Shown here: one piece after another, positions 1-12,033 of the stretch
Layout of the letters: every line of letters begins with the position of its first letter
Numbering within the stretch: the first letter of the stretch is position 1
Assembly (NCBI GenBank): GCA_950295325.1
Contig: OX485809.1
Span: 35,159,081 to 35,223,080 of the forward strand
Length of the DNA stretch: 64,000 nucleotides
Origin: Polytrichum commune
Lineage: Eukaryota > Streptophyta > Polytrichopsida > Polytrichales > Polytrichaceae
Reading direction: 5' to 3'
Translations under genes and position numbers: made by a program
Notes under the pieces: generated by a model
Told to the model about the DNA's origin: nothing
Seen by the model: the letters and a program-made list of their open reading frames with translations, nothing else
Database searches by the model: none

Positions 1-186
1 AGGACAAGCCATGGTTGAGGGAGGTTTCCAAAGTATTCCAAGAATCTAAACTCGGACTTGGCACGGCATATTGTCGCCTCTTGTCCTATCATTTGGAACC
101 ACCTTGTGTTCATCAAATACAGAAAAATGATCAAAACTTGAGAAGTGTAAAAACTATTCTGCTGACATCTTTATATCACATACTAG

Positions 187-687
187 GGCCCCCGTTCACA
201 CCAGAACTTGAGGGCTCTACGTGTGACTTTGAAATAATGTGATGGTTGAGAAGCCAAAGACGGTCCAAGTTCACTTACAAGTTACCACCAAACGTTGAGG
301 GATTGAGGGATTAAGGAATTTTGAATGGATGGATGAAACATTCACATGGTGTCGTACATGGCACCAAGTGGATAATGCTTCATGGTTTATTGAATGTTGT
401 GTTAGATTCATCAAAAAGAAGTGCCTCTAACATAAAACTAGGAGTTGTGGCAAGCAACTACACTGCTATTAACGATTTTTTGAACTACAAACTTTTTTTT
501 TTAATTGTCCATGAAAATGTGTTGTAGTCCCTCAACTTGATCCACTTATATTTTACACTAAGCTTGACAACCCATCCATTGTAAAAGTATATTTTTGTTG
601 CCCATGGCGTGCCTTTGGGTGGTTTCAAGAGCCCTTAGATTTTCATGGTCACGGCTCTTGGTCTGTGTGTAGAGCGGTCCTTATGTT
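187..687 (+). mobile_element. Possible strongly diverged family A MITE
   Basis: The left edge GGGCCCCCGTTCACACCAG and the right part TTTTCATGGTCACGGCTCTTGGTCTGTGTGTAGA... (at 638-677) followed by GCGGTCC recall the termini of the PIF-like family A, and inner words such as GTCCAAGTTCACTT and GTTGAGGGA recur. Flanks are CTA on the left and TTA on the right. Divergence is high and the boundaries are tentative. Confidence 0.35.
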
Positions 688-3600
688 GAGGAGCGTTGAG
701 CATGAAATTACTTAACTTCCAACATGAGCTATGTGGGTCCAGGAATAAATCGAGAATCATGAAGCCAATATTTGAGGATTAAGTGAATAACGTACATTTA
801 AGTATATTTGGACAAACCACTTGTCCAAAAATAACAAGGGATATGCACTTGTGGAGACAAAATCATCAAACAACAACAACAAAAGCAACACCACAACAAC
901 CACAACTTCAGATGTTTGTATTCCACGTTCACCAACCACCATATTTGCATAGTTTTGTGATCTAGTGTACGTCATATTGGTGGTTGAAATTTCCCAAAAA
1001 TTCAAGAATAAATCCAAATATACATAAATCCTTGTTGAATCTTTGAGCATGCTCAACCTGAGCAAAGGTGAAAGCAATGTTTTCAAACATGCATATGTGC
1101 ATGTCCAAGCAATAGCACACCAACATATGGCAATGAATGCCTACCCACATGCTTTGGGTCTATGTTTGGCCTTCTAAACATGCTCACAACTAAGATAGTT
1201 TAATGGGACTAATCATCTATGGCCAACTTACCCTCTGCAAATTTCAACTCTATTAATATACTCCCACAGATAGGAAGAGTGTAGAGTCTTCCGGCACAAT
1301 AATGTCATGAGCTTGAATATTCTCAAACGATGAATTTTTTTTGGCACCAAACTCATTGCCGGATTGCATAGGAGGCTACAATAAAGCCTTTAAAACAAAT
1401 GTAATTGCATAGCCTCTTGCTCTCTCTCCTCCTTGTCATATCTTCTTCTTCTTCCTCCTCCTCCTCCTCATCCTAAGTGAATTTGACAAATTATCCCACC
1501 CAAAGTTCACTTACAAACGAGTTTTGTTGCATTTAAACTCTTCCATATGTCTTTAAATTGGGTTCTTCTTGCACTCTATCTAATAGCCATTGCCACACCA
1601 TCTATAGTTGTTTCCATATCATCTATAGTTTCCCTCAAACCACAAAGCCATACGGGTCCCATCCCAACACTCACAGCTATGATTCCAAACTTATGGCAAT
1701 CATAAATCCTACCATCATACCACTCACTATAAGTTGAGAAATCTCACTTGAGCCAAAGAGAATAAAATGGGAGAAATCATTTTCCATTCTCCTAAATTAG
1801 AGTTTTGGCCAAGAGGAAGAAGAATGTTCTAGACTAAGTTCTCTTGTGGTTCCTTGATTTATGTTGTCCCAAATATCCTCCAAATATCTTTGCAATATGT
1901 CTTTGCCATTGGAAGAGGCTTTGTCTATATGACAATATATAATAGTGGAATGGAATGAAGAAAAGTTTGACAACTCTATGTTATGAAGGTTTCTCTTCCA
2001 TACCGAGTGGCTTTTGCATCTTTTAAGGTTTTCTTTAGTGTTCTTACGTTGCATTAAACTTGCTAAAGGCTCAACATTTGTCCTGGCTCCAATCACAACA
2101 ATACACTAAACATCTTATTCAATGTGGCCCACACTATTTAGCATCAATCCACTGTGGTTCTCTTGCAATCACTTGGTGGCAATTAGAGAGGTATTCACAT
2201 GATACTACATGACAAGTCACAAACACCACTCTAATCAACATGACACTCCGATTTTAATACCCGATTTTAAAGAGTAAACAAACATTTAGTTTAGTTGGGA
2301 CTAGCCCGAGCTTACTGTTTGGGTTGCCATTTTGTAGCTCAACACCAAGTTGCATAAGAGAAGTTTCATTAGGTAAGTGGGATACTTTACACATGAACCG
2401 ATGGTTGTGACCATGAAATTTGAAGGCCTTTCAAACTCATGTGGACATTGTACCATAGGAATTTGAAAACATGAACTAAGTTAGAGAGTGTGACCATCTA
2501 ACCAAAGAAACATACACGTAAAGAATCACCAAGGATAACAATATTGATCTAGTTGAAATCACATTGATCTGGTAAGAGTCTCCAATTTAGTGTTGTGGGA
2601 CCCAATTGGAATGAATCGATGACCTAACTGGGTTGCCTAAGATTTCCACCGCACCCCTCATGGTAGTCGTCATGAACCAAAATTTGCAGAGACCTCTAGG
2701 GAGGAGCTTAGGTTGAAGTAGATCCCCAAACATCAATAATAATAATAACATAATGAAACACATGTAAGATTTTTTTCTATAAGAATTTTGAAGATTCATC
2801 CAACAAAGTCCAATAATATCTTATTTTACAAACCTTCACACATTGTTACATTTGTCACCAAACTAAAAAATTGTGAATCAAATCGGTCCCGTCATAGGAA
2901 TTGTTACTTGATATTATGTTTTGTGTACCCTTATATTTGTGAAAGTGCGAACATGATCATTTTACATAATACCACAACAAAAAATTATAAAAATATTCAA
3001 GCAATCTTCCTCTATTCACCAAGTTCCACTGAACCCTCATCAAGGGATAGAGAGAATTATCATTTACATGAGGTACCTCTCATTCATCCAACATACAACC
3101 TTGAAATAGTATGCAACCAGGAGGTTAGTTGATTTGATATCATAATTAGCGTTAATGACCTTGAATTAGTCTACTTGAAATCATTTGAGATAAATCAACA
3201 ACAACCCTACATGGAATCAAATATTTATGTTCGATGGATGAGAGGTACGCTTGTATACGACAATTCACTCTCTCCCTCACCAACCAAGCTAAATGTAAGT
3301 AGGATTCCCACTCTGAAGCCATTTAGAATAACTTTGTTCACTGTCAAGCTCGAGCTTGATTAGAGTACTTTTTTGCTAATAAAAATTTCAAAATATCAAC
3401 TAAAGGCTAAACATTTGACCTTTCAAAGAGCACTTGCTTGACAGCTAACAATGCCTAAAAGCTTAACATTTACTCACTATTTTTATCATTTTTTAATATA
3501 AAAAGGTACAGTACATCATCAATAAATTGGGTACATTTTATGGTTTTGGTGCCGTTAGGATGGGTTTCCATGTCCGTCATTGATCCACTAGATTCTAGAT

Positions 3601-4302
3601 AGTAGTGGGTTGGACAGGTTCTCACAAAGATAAGAATAGCAACCAAACAACTAAATTTTTGTTGCCTTCTCAAAATGTGGAGGGTCTTGATCACGGTTCA
3701 TTAGACTTCCATGTGCCTACTATACACATAAGATAATAGTGGTTGGTTGACACATAAAAACTCTGCCCCACTACTTTTCATGTACATTTGTTCTTAACCC
3801 TACCACACTATGGAGGGTGAACTTCAACTTCAAGTACATGGAAACCCAACCTTATATTACAACGACGAGTTTTATATAGTTCAAGGGAGATCTTGCCATC
3901 CATGAATATCCTCAAAAGTGGATGTAAGAATTGGGTCACTATTGTCACATTTTGATTTCGTAGTCACTTGCTAGATTGCAAAAAAATTGTTGTGAATAGT
4001 GGTGAGAGCTCATACATAATCTCATACATACTAAAATCTCTAATCATTTCGACATCGATAATCAACACCTCGTAGCTTGATCATAATGTGACTCTATGGA
4101 GTCAAGTAGTACATAACTTTACTAAGCATGCATGAAAAGGTTAGTGTGCCTAGAATAATTTGTTATCGGTCCCGAAATTATGCATTGATTATGGGCATGG
4201 GGAGGCAAGGTTGAACCATTAGTTATGTAGAAACAACTACATGTTACCGTGCATGTTAACTAGAAAACAAAACCCAAGCAAGATGATGTAAGGGCAATCA
4301 AT
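688..4302. other. AT-rich stretch without recognised gene
   Basis: I find no conserved coding segment here on either strand. Short open frames lack recognisable motifs. There is a CTT/CTC simple run at about 1437-1470. Nothing else stands out. Confidence 0.5.
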
Positions 4303-4304
4303 TA

Positions 4305-4523
4305 CACTAAATATTGTATTTAGTGCCATTTATTATTTGGAGTTACACACTGTTATATCTTTTTGATGTTTTTTATATATGTTTTTTAAAAATTGCCATG
4401 TAGAATTGTTAGTGTTTTATAGTGTCCAAATAACCAAATTGACCCTTGTTGGAAAGACACAATCAATGATTATAGTATTGTATAGTTCCAAATAGTAAGT
4501 GACACTAAATACAATATTTAATG
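4305..4523 (+). mobile_element. Family B MITE (TA-flanked, CACTAAAT termini)
   Basis: The 219 bp element begins CACTAAATATTG and ends CAATATTTAATG, flanked by TA on both sides. The interior TATTTGGAGTTACA...TTGGACAC-like words match the other ~218 bp copies at 10707 and 16791. It has no coding capacity. Confidence 0.75.
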
Positions 4524-5201
4524 TACACTAGCCACCGGTCTTCCCGACAAGATGTGTTAGGGCTTTGCCTTTGTTTAGTGCATGTCATAACTTTGTCGGT
4601 TGACCGTAAATTTCAAGAATACATTTAATACCATCCAAAGATTAATTTTCAACATGTTCTTTCTTGATTGGCAAATACTGGCCTTTGTGTTACCGTAGCT
4701 CTCCAACAGCTTGGGCACCTTTTTGCCTGATAATTAATCAAAGTGTGAAACTAAGTTAGGCAACCCATAAAATAATATTCTAAAATTGGGCAGATTCAAA
4801 AAGTAATTTAAAATAGGCTAGACATTCATTCAAACCATTCATATGTGGTTTTCTTAATTTCATCTATGGCGGCTACAATTAATCTAAACACTTTCCTTAA
4901 CCAACATTCCTTGCCTGAAAATTTGTTTTTTACTTGTATGTTAGGGTTTTGCTTGGCAACAAATTTTGCTTTGATTTGATGCTACTTTGTTGGATTCCAG
5001 TGAATGTCACTTGTATTATTGTGATTTTAGGCACTTTTTGAATGTTATTTCTTTTCTTTTGGACACTCGACAAAATTGATTTCCCAAAAATTCAGACACC
5101 TTTAAAATTAATTATTTTTTGCCCAAGTTGCTAGAGAGCTATGGTATACAAGCCTTTCATCTTGGACCATCTTGCTTTTAAAACAATGAACTCCACTGCT
5201 A

Positions 5202-5400
5202 CACTAAATATGATATGTAATGTCACTTACTATTTGGACCTACGCAATGCCATATCTCTTTATTGTATATCTCATATTTTACCAACAAGTGTTAAATTGA
5301 TTGATTGGACATTATAGAACGATAGTAACTTTACTTGTAAGAAAATACATCAACAAATAAATTTATATATCGCATTCTGTAAATCCAAATTGTAAGTGAG
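5202..5400 (+). mobile_element. Family B MITE, right end missing
   Basis: It begins CACTAAATATGATATG after TA and has the interior shared with the ~218 bp subgroup (TCACTTACTATTTGGA, GTGTTAAATTGATTG, ATAAATTTATATAT). It loses the right terminus at ~5400, where a family C repeat starts at once. Confidence 0.7.
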
Positions 5401-5403
5401 CCA

Positions 5404-5580
5404 ATTAAGCTTGAGAAATAACCGGTTAAATCCCAAGAGTTCAGGAACATTACCGATCATTTTAGAAGAATCTATGGAATATACCTCAAATTAATGAAAG
5501 AAACCAAAAGATCACAACATGAAACCGGTTGGACTTGGGAAACACTAGGCTTTTGACCAATTGTGCCCAACAATCTCACT
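5404..5580 (-). mobile_element. Family C repeat, partial
   Basis: The segment holds the shared family C words GAGAAATAACCGGTT, ACCGATCATTTTAGAAGAATCTA, AACCGGTTGGACTTGG and TGTGCCCAACAATCTC. Strand is relative to the copy at 24402. It abuts a truncated family B element. Confidence 0.7.
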
Positions 5581-6502
5581 GAACACTGTTTTGAAGTAAA
5601 GTATGGAGGCCGAATGCTCAAATGAAGGTATCGAGATTTGATACCATGACCCGGTAAAAGAATCCTTGGGTTTGGAGCCCGCTTGGAGGCCATTGCAATA
5701 CTGGCCAACATGTTTATGTTCAAAGTCCAAAGTTTGCAATTAGAATATTTAACTTAGATTGAGAAACAAAATGAATTGGAAGGATATGTCTTATGTTGAA
5801 GCGTGGAAAAGACATTCAATGTTGCATGTCATGCAATTGGATCAACCATGTTCATTGTAGGTGGAATTCTGATTTGATATATGGATGGAATGGTTTATGA
5901 GTACATACTTGGTCCATATTAACAATAAAATAGGGAGGGGTTTACAACACTTAGATGTTACATGTTTATGGGGTGAGTATAAGTGATAGTTAATTCACAT
6001 ATGAAACCAAGGTTTGAAGTATGGTAGGAGGCAATGCTTGAGCACCACCCTCATATCCCATTCACATGATTTGGTCAAGATGAGGGATGGATGTGAGTTG
6101 AAGTTAGGTTGGAGTGTCCTCAACTTGTCTATGTCCATGGAAAACATCTGTCTCAAACAAGCAAGTTGTCCTAATCTACTGTTTGTAGAATGAAAGGGTT
6201 TTGGCATTTCATGGAAAGGTCGGCTTGTGCATTTTGTATTATTGGGCACTAGGAGATTAATGGGTTGTTGGAATGCGATGGTAAACTACTTGCACATTTG
6301 AGGAGTTGTACGTCATATGTGGAGTTCTTAATTTGATTTCTTGAGTTCATTTTCCTATCCCTCATTTTTGTGTGGAAATCATGATGTTTGCATTCTCATT
6401 GTTTGTATTTTAGGCCATTCCATCTTAGTGGTTCAAATGCATTATGGGGTTTGATGTCCAGGTGAATACTTCACATTCAAGGGTCAAGGTTTAAGGGTTA
6501 CC
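5581..6502. other. No recognised feature
   Basis: I see no conserved coding motif or repeat match here. It may be the 5' part of the degenerate retroelement that follows, but nothing in it shows an LTR or a primer-binding site. Confidence 0.4.
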
Positions 6503-7513
6503 ATGTCTATGAAGATCATGTTATTCACTTATGCAAATGGTTTTAGTGAGCTAGAGTTGTTGGGTCCTCCAAACGCCCCAAAGAAGCAAACATTTGCCCA
6601 GCTCAAGAAAATATTGGAGGGTGGTACTATTATGGATTGGTCTTTTGAGTTATGGGATGGGGATTTGAAATGTGCTATCTGAACCAAGTTAGAACCCTTT
6701 GATATGCAAGGTTTAGATGTTTTTGTTATCTCAATATCTAATGTTCATGTGAACAACAATTTGAGGAGAATCTAGGCTTTTGTTTCTAATGAGGACACTC
6801 TCAATCAAGAACCACAAGATGAGTCCATAAAGTTTGATGACCCGAATGTGCCCCTTCCTCCTTGTGCTTCATCTAGGGTTAGCATTGATGGCAGTATTGT
6901 GGCCAAGCTAGAATCGAGGTCTCTCTTGATTCCCAAGGAGGTCATGGACAAATACATACCAACCATGGATAAGTTGAAGATAAAAATAATTTGATATTGC
7001 TAGAGGGTAGAATGTGGTTCCTCAATTACTAGGATCATAATGTTATAGGCATTATAAAAGTGTGGTGTGGGGAGTGTTGCAAAGACTTTGGTGGTGCTAC
7101 TGGGGATCACTCTAAGGTCTCAATCAACATTATGTTCACAAATTTCAAGAAGAGCCAAAAATGGCTAACTTCCACATTGGTGTCGTCATACATGGTATTG
7201 ATGTTTCTAGCCATCCATATGTTTGGAGCTATAGGAAAGGTCTATGGGGCAGCAACTACTCGAACAAAGGGAAAGGCCTTTGCCATCCCGCCTAAAGCAC
7301 AATAAACTTTGAGGGTTCATCTTGTTGATCCGGCCAATAACATTGGTCTTGCTCACCTGCCATTCTCATTTGGTCTTGTTGGCATAACATCAACTTTTGA
7401 GAGATCATATACTCCATGTGTCCAAAACATGGAACGCTCAACAATGCCATCATCTTCTAATTTGGCTAACCGGGTCATACACTTACCGTTGTTCTTTGGG
7501 CACAATTTATGTC

Positions 7514-7534
7514 CCCCCCTCCCCCCCCCCCCCA
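7514..7534. repeat. Nearly pure poly-C tract
   Basis: A C run interrupted by one T lies inside the degenerate retroelement, between the Cys-containing segment and the protease. Confidence 0.85.
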
Positions 7535-8576
7535 CTCTGACTTGTTGAGGTATTTTACTTAGCTAGTTGACTTTTGGAGGACAATGTGATTGTCCCTGCT
7601 ATGTCCATAGCTCATGCATTGGTAGACTCTCCCTCTCAAGTCATAGAAATACACATGGGAGCTTTGGATGCTCAACTTGTTGATGAGGCTATCAATGCCT
7701 TTAAAGAGCGTATAGACAATTCCTCCATCTCGCCTTCTACACATGAAACCTATTATGGAGCCACAAACCTACCTCAAGTTGTGGCTAGATTGTGTTGAGA
7801 GCAAGTGCTTGACCCCTGGAGTTGTGTGAGTAACCAACAACAATTTTTTAGGTTGCATGTGCCAACGAGAGTCAGACAACTGTGAAATCATTGTAGGTTC
7901 TACTTGATAGTGGGGCCCAACTAGTGATCATAGGCAAGAACCTTGCTCAACTATTAGGCTTACGGGTTGTTGACTTGGAGCCTTGTCTATCTTCCATCTT
8001 TACTTCAATCGCTGGCAAGGAATATGTCACGGACCAAATTAAGGCCACTTTGCATTTGATTTTCCACATAGGCGATGGCCCCACCTATGCCCATTTCTCA
8101 TTGAAGTGTGCAGTAACAAGGGCTATCCACTATGACATCTTGATTGGCCAACAAGTCTTATATTCCTAGGTTTTGGGTTGGAAAATTGGACCAAGGAGGC
8201 TTGGATGTGCCTAGGATGGTCCACATGCAATGGCAAAAAGAAACCTTTGCTTGCTATAAATGCCATTTCAGCTGTGACCATGATGGCAACAATTGTGTTT
8301 GCTTGTTTAGCTCCCACAAATATGTTGCCATCAATACAAGCATTCTTGGGCAATTTTCTTATGCACATGAGTGATTTTTTAGATAAAATAGGGGATCCGC
8401 CACCTCCTAGAATTCTTTGGCGCAATCCCAAGGATCCTATCCCACCATGGGACACACTTGATCTACTTACAGACACATGTGAGTCATTAGTCAAGGACTT
8501 AACACTAGAGGTGGTACTATGCACTAGACCTTCTCCATTGCTCTCAAGAGTTGTGAGGTGGCAACCTTGTGTGGAG

Positions 8577-8920
8577 GGCGTCACCTTGTTGGAGCTTTTT
8601 GGAAGCACCTCCATTGGGTTGGCAGCTATGCTAGAGGCAATCCTTCATGTTACATACTACATTTACATTGATTCTAACATTATAACTTGCAATGCCACTT
8701 GACATCACATCCAACACTTGCTAGCCCAATATCCTAAGTAGCTAGCGCCTCAGCTATTTCTACATGTTTCACCTTACTTCCTCAAGATGTATCTTTGATC
8801 AGTGAGGAGGATTTGCGCAAGCTAGGTGTTATGGACCTTGTTATTGCCATATGGCCATGTCAGGGACGTTCATGAGCTGGACTGGGCCAGGGCTTTGGAG
8901 ATCCTCACTCCATATTCTTT
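8577..8920 (+). pseudogene. C5 cytosine methyltransferase-like fragment (motifs I and IV)
   Basis: This is the methyltransferase part of the retroelement above. Motif I-like LELFGSTSIGLAAM is in one frame at 8586-8627, followed by YYIYIDSN, the expected acidic end of strand 2. A TGA at 8701 and a frameshift near 8765 separate it from motif IV-like IWPCQGRS at 8848-8871, where the family's catalytic Cys sits in the PCQ triplet. The usual second Gly of motif I (FGG) is replaced by Ser. Several stops make it non-functional here. Confidence 0.7.
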
Positions 8921-9117
8921 GGGAGTTTAGGGGTACTTACGGGTACTTATGGGAATGGGGTACTTGTGCATACTCAAACAAACCATGCACATATTTTCTT
9001 TCTGCACAAATTGGAGTTAATAGCAAATGCTTTTAATAGTACCCCAACGATTGTGTATGTCTATTAATTGGTGCATTGCATGATACATGAATGCGGCATG
9101 TGCCAACAACAATGTAT

Positions 9118-9710
9118 AGGGGTTTTTGGACACAATTTGTTGAGATGCTACACTAAATATGATATTTAGCATCACCAACTCTAATTGTCTTGCTCAATAC
9201 TAATTGCAAACCATGGTATAGTGTCACCACCACTAAATGCTAACCCAACATTATTTGTCACTCTTTGTAAATGTTTTGAGGGATTATACATTTACAGCGT
9301 TGCAATCACTGGCCCTCACCAAGTGGTTTTTCATCCAAATTCCAATCATCCACGACAACATTTCATCACAAGTTGGTGACAAGAGAAGGTAGGGTTTTGG
9401 CCAATGGATGAACTCATCCATCATCCAAGACAACATCCGTTCACTTATTCATAAGAAGTGTCATCCGAGAAGTTGCCATAGTGACGTAAAATACCATATG
9501 ACACTAACTACCACATTCCGTGTAGTGTTTCCAAATCCAACCATTACATGTTGACATCTTTCGGTTCTTTTTATTTCATTCGACATAATGTATTCTATAG
9601 ATTTCTCGAAAGTGATTGTAAAATTTTGTGGAGCCTTGAACATCAACCCTTCATTTCCTAAACTCAAACCGGGTCACCTATAACTAGTGGCCGGTTCTGC
9701 ATGCTCGGTC
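9118..9710 (+). mobile_element. Family C repeat interrupted by a family B MITE
   Basis: The left part (TTTTTGGACACAATTTGTTGAGATGC, ending 9148) and the right part (GTGTTTCCAAATCCAACC from 9525) join into the same order seen in the intact family C copy at 24402. A family B element lies between them, with TA on each side. Confidence 0.75.
9151..9522 (+). mobile_element. Family B MITE, ~370 bp subgroup
   Basis: It begins CACTAAATATGATATTTAG after TA and ends CCACATTCCGTG before TA. It matches, in inverse orientation, the copy at 25760-26126: shared words include AACCCAACATTATTTGTC, CATTTCATCACAAGTTGGTGACAAGAGAAGGTAGG and GTTCACTTATTCATA. It is inserted in family C at a TA. Confidence 0.8.
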
Positions 9711-9919
9711 ACTAGCCAGCAGAGAGGAGAATGCAAAAGGGACAACAATATTGTGGACCATATGCCTCTGTTTTGGAGCTTCTCTCTTTATTCATTCTCA
9801 CTGCCTGGGCGCTGAATTATGACCATAGCAACTGCATGGTGGGCATGGGAGGAGGAGGAAGAAACTGCATTTAATGGTGCTGCACTAGAATGCTAACTAA
9901 TAAATGGGCTCAGAACTGA

Positions 9920-10380
9920 GGGCCACTTCACACATGGGCCAAGAGCCGTGACCATGAAAACTGTGAGAGCCCAAAAGAAAGTGTCCCAAGGCCGTCCCAA
10001 CACACCTCCCAAATCATGTACTGTGGTCACGGACCCTAAAGTGTTGTAGTGTGAAGCCGTCTGTGACCGGGCCCTCAATCAAATGCTATTTTAATGGATT
10101 TCTATTCACGCAGGTCCTCGCACACGATAGAATAGAAGAAACCAATGGTTGTGAGTGTTCGGAGTGTCATGATCTCCCGGTTTTGCGTTAAGCCTACCTC
10201 CAAGAAGTGGTTTTTGAAAATAGTCCAAGTGACCATGATCCATCTTGCATTCGCTGATATACTTCGTTGGTCCCTCAAGCGTCGTGTGAAGTGAACTCGG
10301 ACCGGCTGCGACTTTTCCACCAATGAGAGTGCTTGAAGTGTAATGGTCACGGGCTCTCAGTCTCGTGTGTGAAGTGGCCC
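9920..10380 (-). mobile_element. Family A MITE (PIF/Harbinger-like)
   Basis: The 461 bp element has terminal inverted repeats GGGCCACTTCACACATGGG and its mirror CTCGTGTGTGAAGTGGCCC. Flanks are TGA and TAA, a degraded 3 bp duplication. TIRs beginning GGG/GGC with TWA duplications are established marks of PIF/Harbinger MITEs. Any open frames inside it recur in every copy and are not genes. Confidence 0.85.
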
Positions 10381-10706
10381 TAAGCTTACTTACTCCTGTT
10401 CATGGTACTCCAGTGAACACTTATGACTTACTAAGTAGTACTTTACCTTGCTTTGTTTCTGTTGTCTAAGAGCCCGGGTGCCATAAGGTTGAGGCATCTA
10501 GAACTCATAAAATGAGAGGGGTTGCATTTGTTTAGGAGAAGTGATATTGGGCGATTCATTTTCTTGCAAAGAGAAACATATTTTAAGGAGAATGTAATTT
10601 TTATTTTTCATGAATATGGAAGTTAGTACAAATTTTAAAGTGGTAAAGTTTAGGGTAACACACAATCAATCTAAAGGTCAACTCATAACTGCTCATCTAA
10701 ATACTA

Positions 10707-10924
10707 CACTAAATATGGTATTCAATGTCACTTACTATTTGGAATTACGAAATGATATATCTATTTACTGCATATTTCATACTTTACCAAAAGATGTTAA
10801 ATGGGTTGTTTGGATATTATGGAACATTAACAACTTTACTTGGTAAAAATTACATCATTAGTAAAAATATATATAGCACTTTGTGAATCCAAACTGTCAG
10901 TGACACTAAATATCATATTTAGTG
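10707..10924 (+). mobile_element. Family B MITE
   Basis: The 218 bp element begins CACTAAATATGG and ends CATATTTAGTG, between TA dinucleotides. It is the best complete example of the ~218 bp subgroup. Confidence 0.85.
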
Positions 10925-10952
10925 TAGTTCTTGGCTACGACAGTTGTCAAAA

Positions 10953-10984
10953 CTCTTATGAGGGTAAGATTACCCTCATAAGAG
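10953..10984. repeat. Perfect 15 bp inverted repeat with 2 nt loop
   Basis: CTCTTATGAGGGTAA is followed by GA and then by its exact reverse complement. It lies 28 bp after a family B element, in otherwise gene-free DNA. Confidence 0.9.
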
Positions 10985-11459
10985 GGTAATCACAAGTCAC
11001 CACCACGTAAACCTTAACTTCGTTCACCGAGAAAAATACAAATCTTATCCATGTTGGCTTTCCATGACCCTAGTGAGTTGTTAAATGGACATAGTCGACT
11101 ATGGATGCCTCGACCTCACTCACAAAGTATGGTAAACACCCCTTGTTTGGTTACTTTTTCTCAAGTGAACACCTATAGTAGCCAAACCCATTTCCGATAT
11201 CCCCCCCCCCTTCCCTTGAAGTCATGAAGAATCACACATGTAGCCTTCACATTTGGCGTGATGGAGAAAGCAAGTTAAAAAGGGCATGGATTTGGGTTTC
11301 TTGAAAAGGGCACTAAATGTAGTGAAGTTTTGTCTCGCATTTATTGAGAATTAGTCAACTTATGTTATGGATATGGGTTGCAAGAGAATATTGCCTTTAA
11401 AAGTTTACAATGATTCTAAAACTTGGAAATAGATTGTAGATTTTTTTTTGGTTTGAATG

Positions 11460-11990
11460 TTGTGATATCAATTTCTATACCCGTGAAAAATCACCCCAAT
11501 ATCACACATGTACTAAGCTTATGTGAAATTGCTTAAGGTATCAGAAATAGGTATGTCGATTTTATATTTTAGTGGTATGTGGTTAGGTGTGGCTTCAAGA
11601 ACGAATGCCAAAAAGACATGTGCTTAAGAGAGATTGCATTCCGTGCTCAAAGTACAATAACCATTCTTGATTCAATAGTCAACATAACATGTGCGGGGAG
11701 GAATGGGGGGGGGGGGGGGGGGGACTATATGACCATTTGATGAGCACGAGAACTTTCACTTTGATAGTAATCAAGACATTCATATGAGCTTCAAAAAATC
11801 ATGAGGAAAAGTGGCTACGATCTAGATTTGGTTTTGCTAAGTATCTCAGACTAATCATGTGTTTCATATCCTAGGGGAAGTGGGCTAGCCAAAATAAATT
11901 ACCATGTTAAGATCCATCTACCTTACATGTTTCTTAGGACGGACTTAATATGTATGTGAGTAAGATGAGCATAGTGTGCAACAAATGGAA
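11460..11990 (+). repeat. Dispersed repeat R copy
   Basis: Words such as GGTATGTGGTTAGGTGTGG, AAGAACGAATGCCAAAAAG, TCAATAGTCAACATAA, CACTTTGATAGTAATCAAGACATTCATATGAGCTT and CATGTGTTTCATATCCTA recur in the same order at 26620-26950 and 20550-21330 (interrupted). Fragments lie at 17060-17410 (inverse), 17690-17860, 19960-20110 and 29960-30130. Its full extent and class are unknown. Confidence 0.65.
11705..11723. repeat. Poly-G tract (19 G)
   Basis: An uninterrupted run of 19 G lies inside a copy of dispersed repeat R. The paralogous copy at 26620-26950 lacks it, so it arose after the repeat spread or was lost there. Confidence 0.9.
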
Positions 11991-11993
11991 GGC

Positions 11994-11997
<4 letters not shown>

Positions 11998-12032
<35 letters not shown>
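11998..12032. repeat. (GA)n microsatellite
   Basis: About 16 uninterrupted GA units. No other content is recognised at this position. Confidence 0.95.

Positions 12033-12033
<1 letters not shown>

Larger units (their letters stand above)
6503..9117 (+). pseudogene. Degenerate retroelement with retropepsin and cytosine-5 DNA methyltransferase-like domains
   Basis: A broken coding region runs left to right through several frames. From ATG 6503 a gag-like frame (FSELELLGPPNAPKK, then EDTLNQEPQDESIKFDD) runs to 6991 with two internal stops. At 7060-7305 a short frame begins WCGECCKDFGG, and its FTNFKKS suggests a Cys-containing domain. At 7905-8166 a retropepsin is clear: LLDSGAQLVIIG (catalytic Asp) through YDILIGQQVLY. 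After it, 8178-8700 leads into VTLLELFGSTSIGLAAM, which resembles motif I of C5 cytosine methyltransferases. Past a stop and a frameshift, LLPQDVSLISEEDLRKLG and then DLVIAIWPCQG (8833-8866) resemble motif IV with its Pro-Cys pair. A stop follows, then AGLGQGFGDPHS. No reverse transcriptase or integrase is seen in the window. The right side is cut by family C and B repeats. The protease and methyltransferase reads are good; placing the element in Ty3 rather than another class is a guess. Confidence 0.75.

Noticed and set aside
9893-10350. Open frames of 61-82 codons with shared wording (also at 12735-12929, 14605-14799, 25427-25621, 28945-29256)
   Set aside because: They recur only because they lie in copies of the family A MITE, on either strand; none is conserved as protein.
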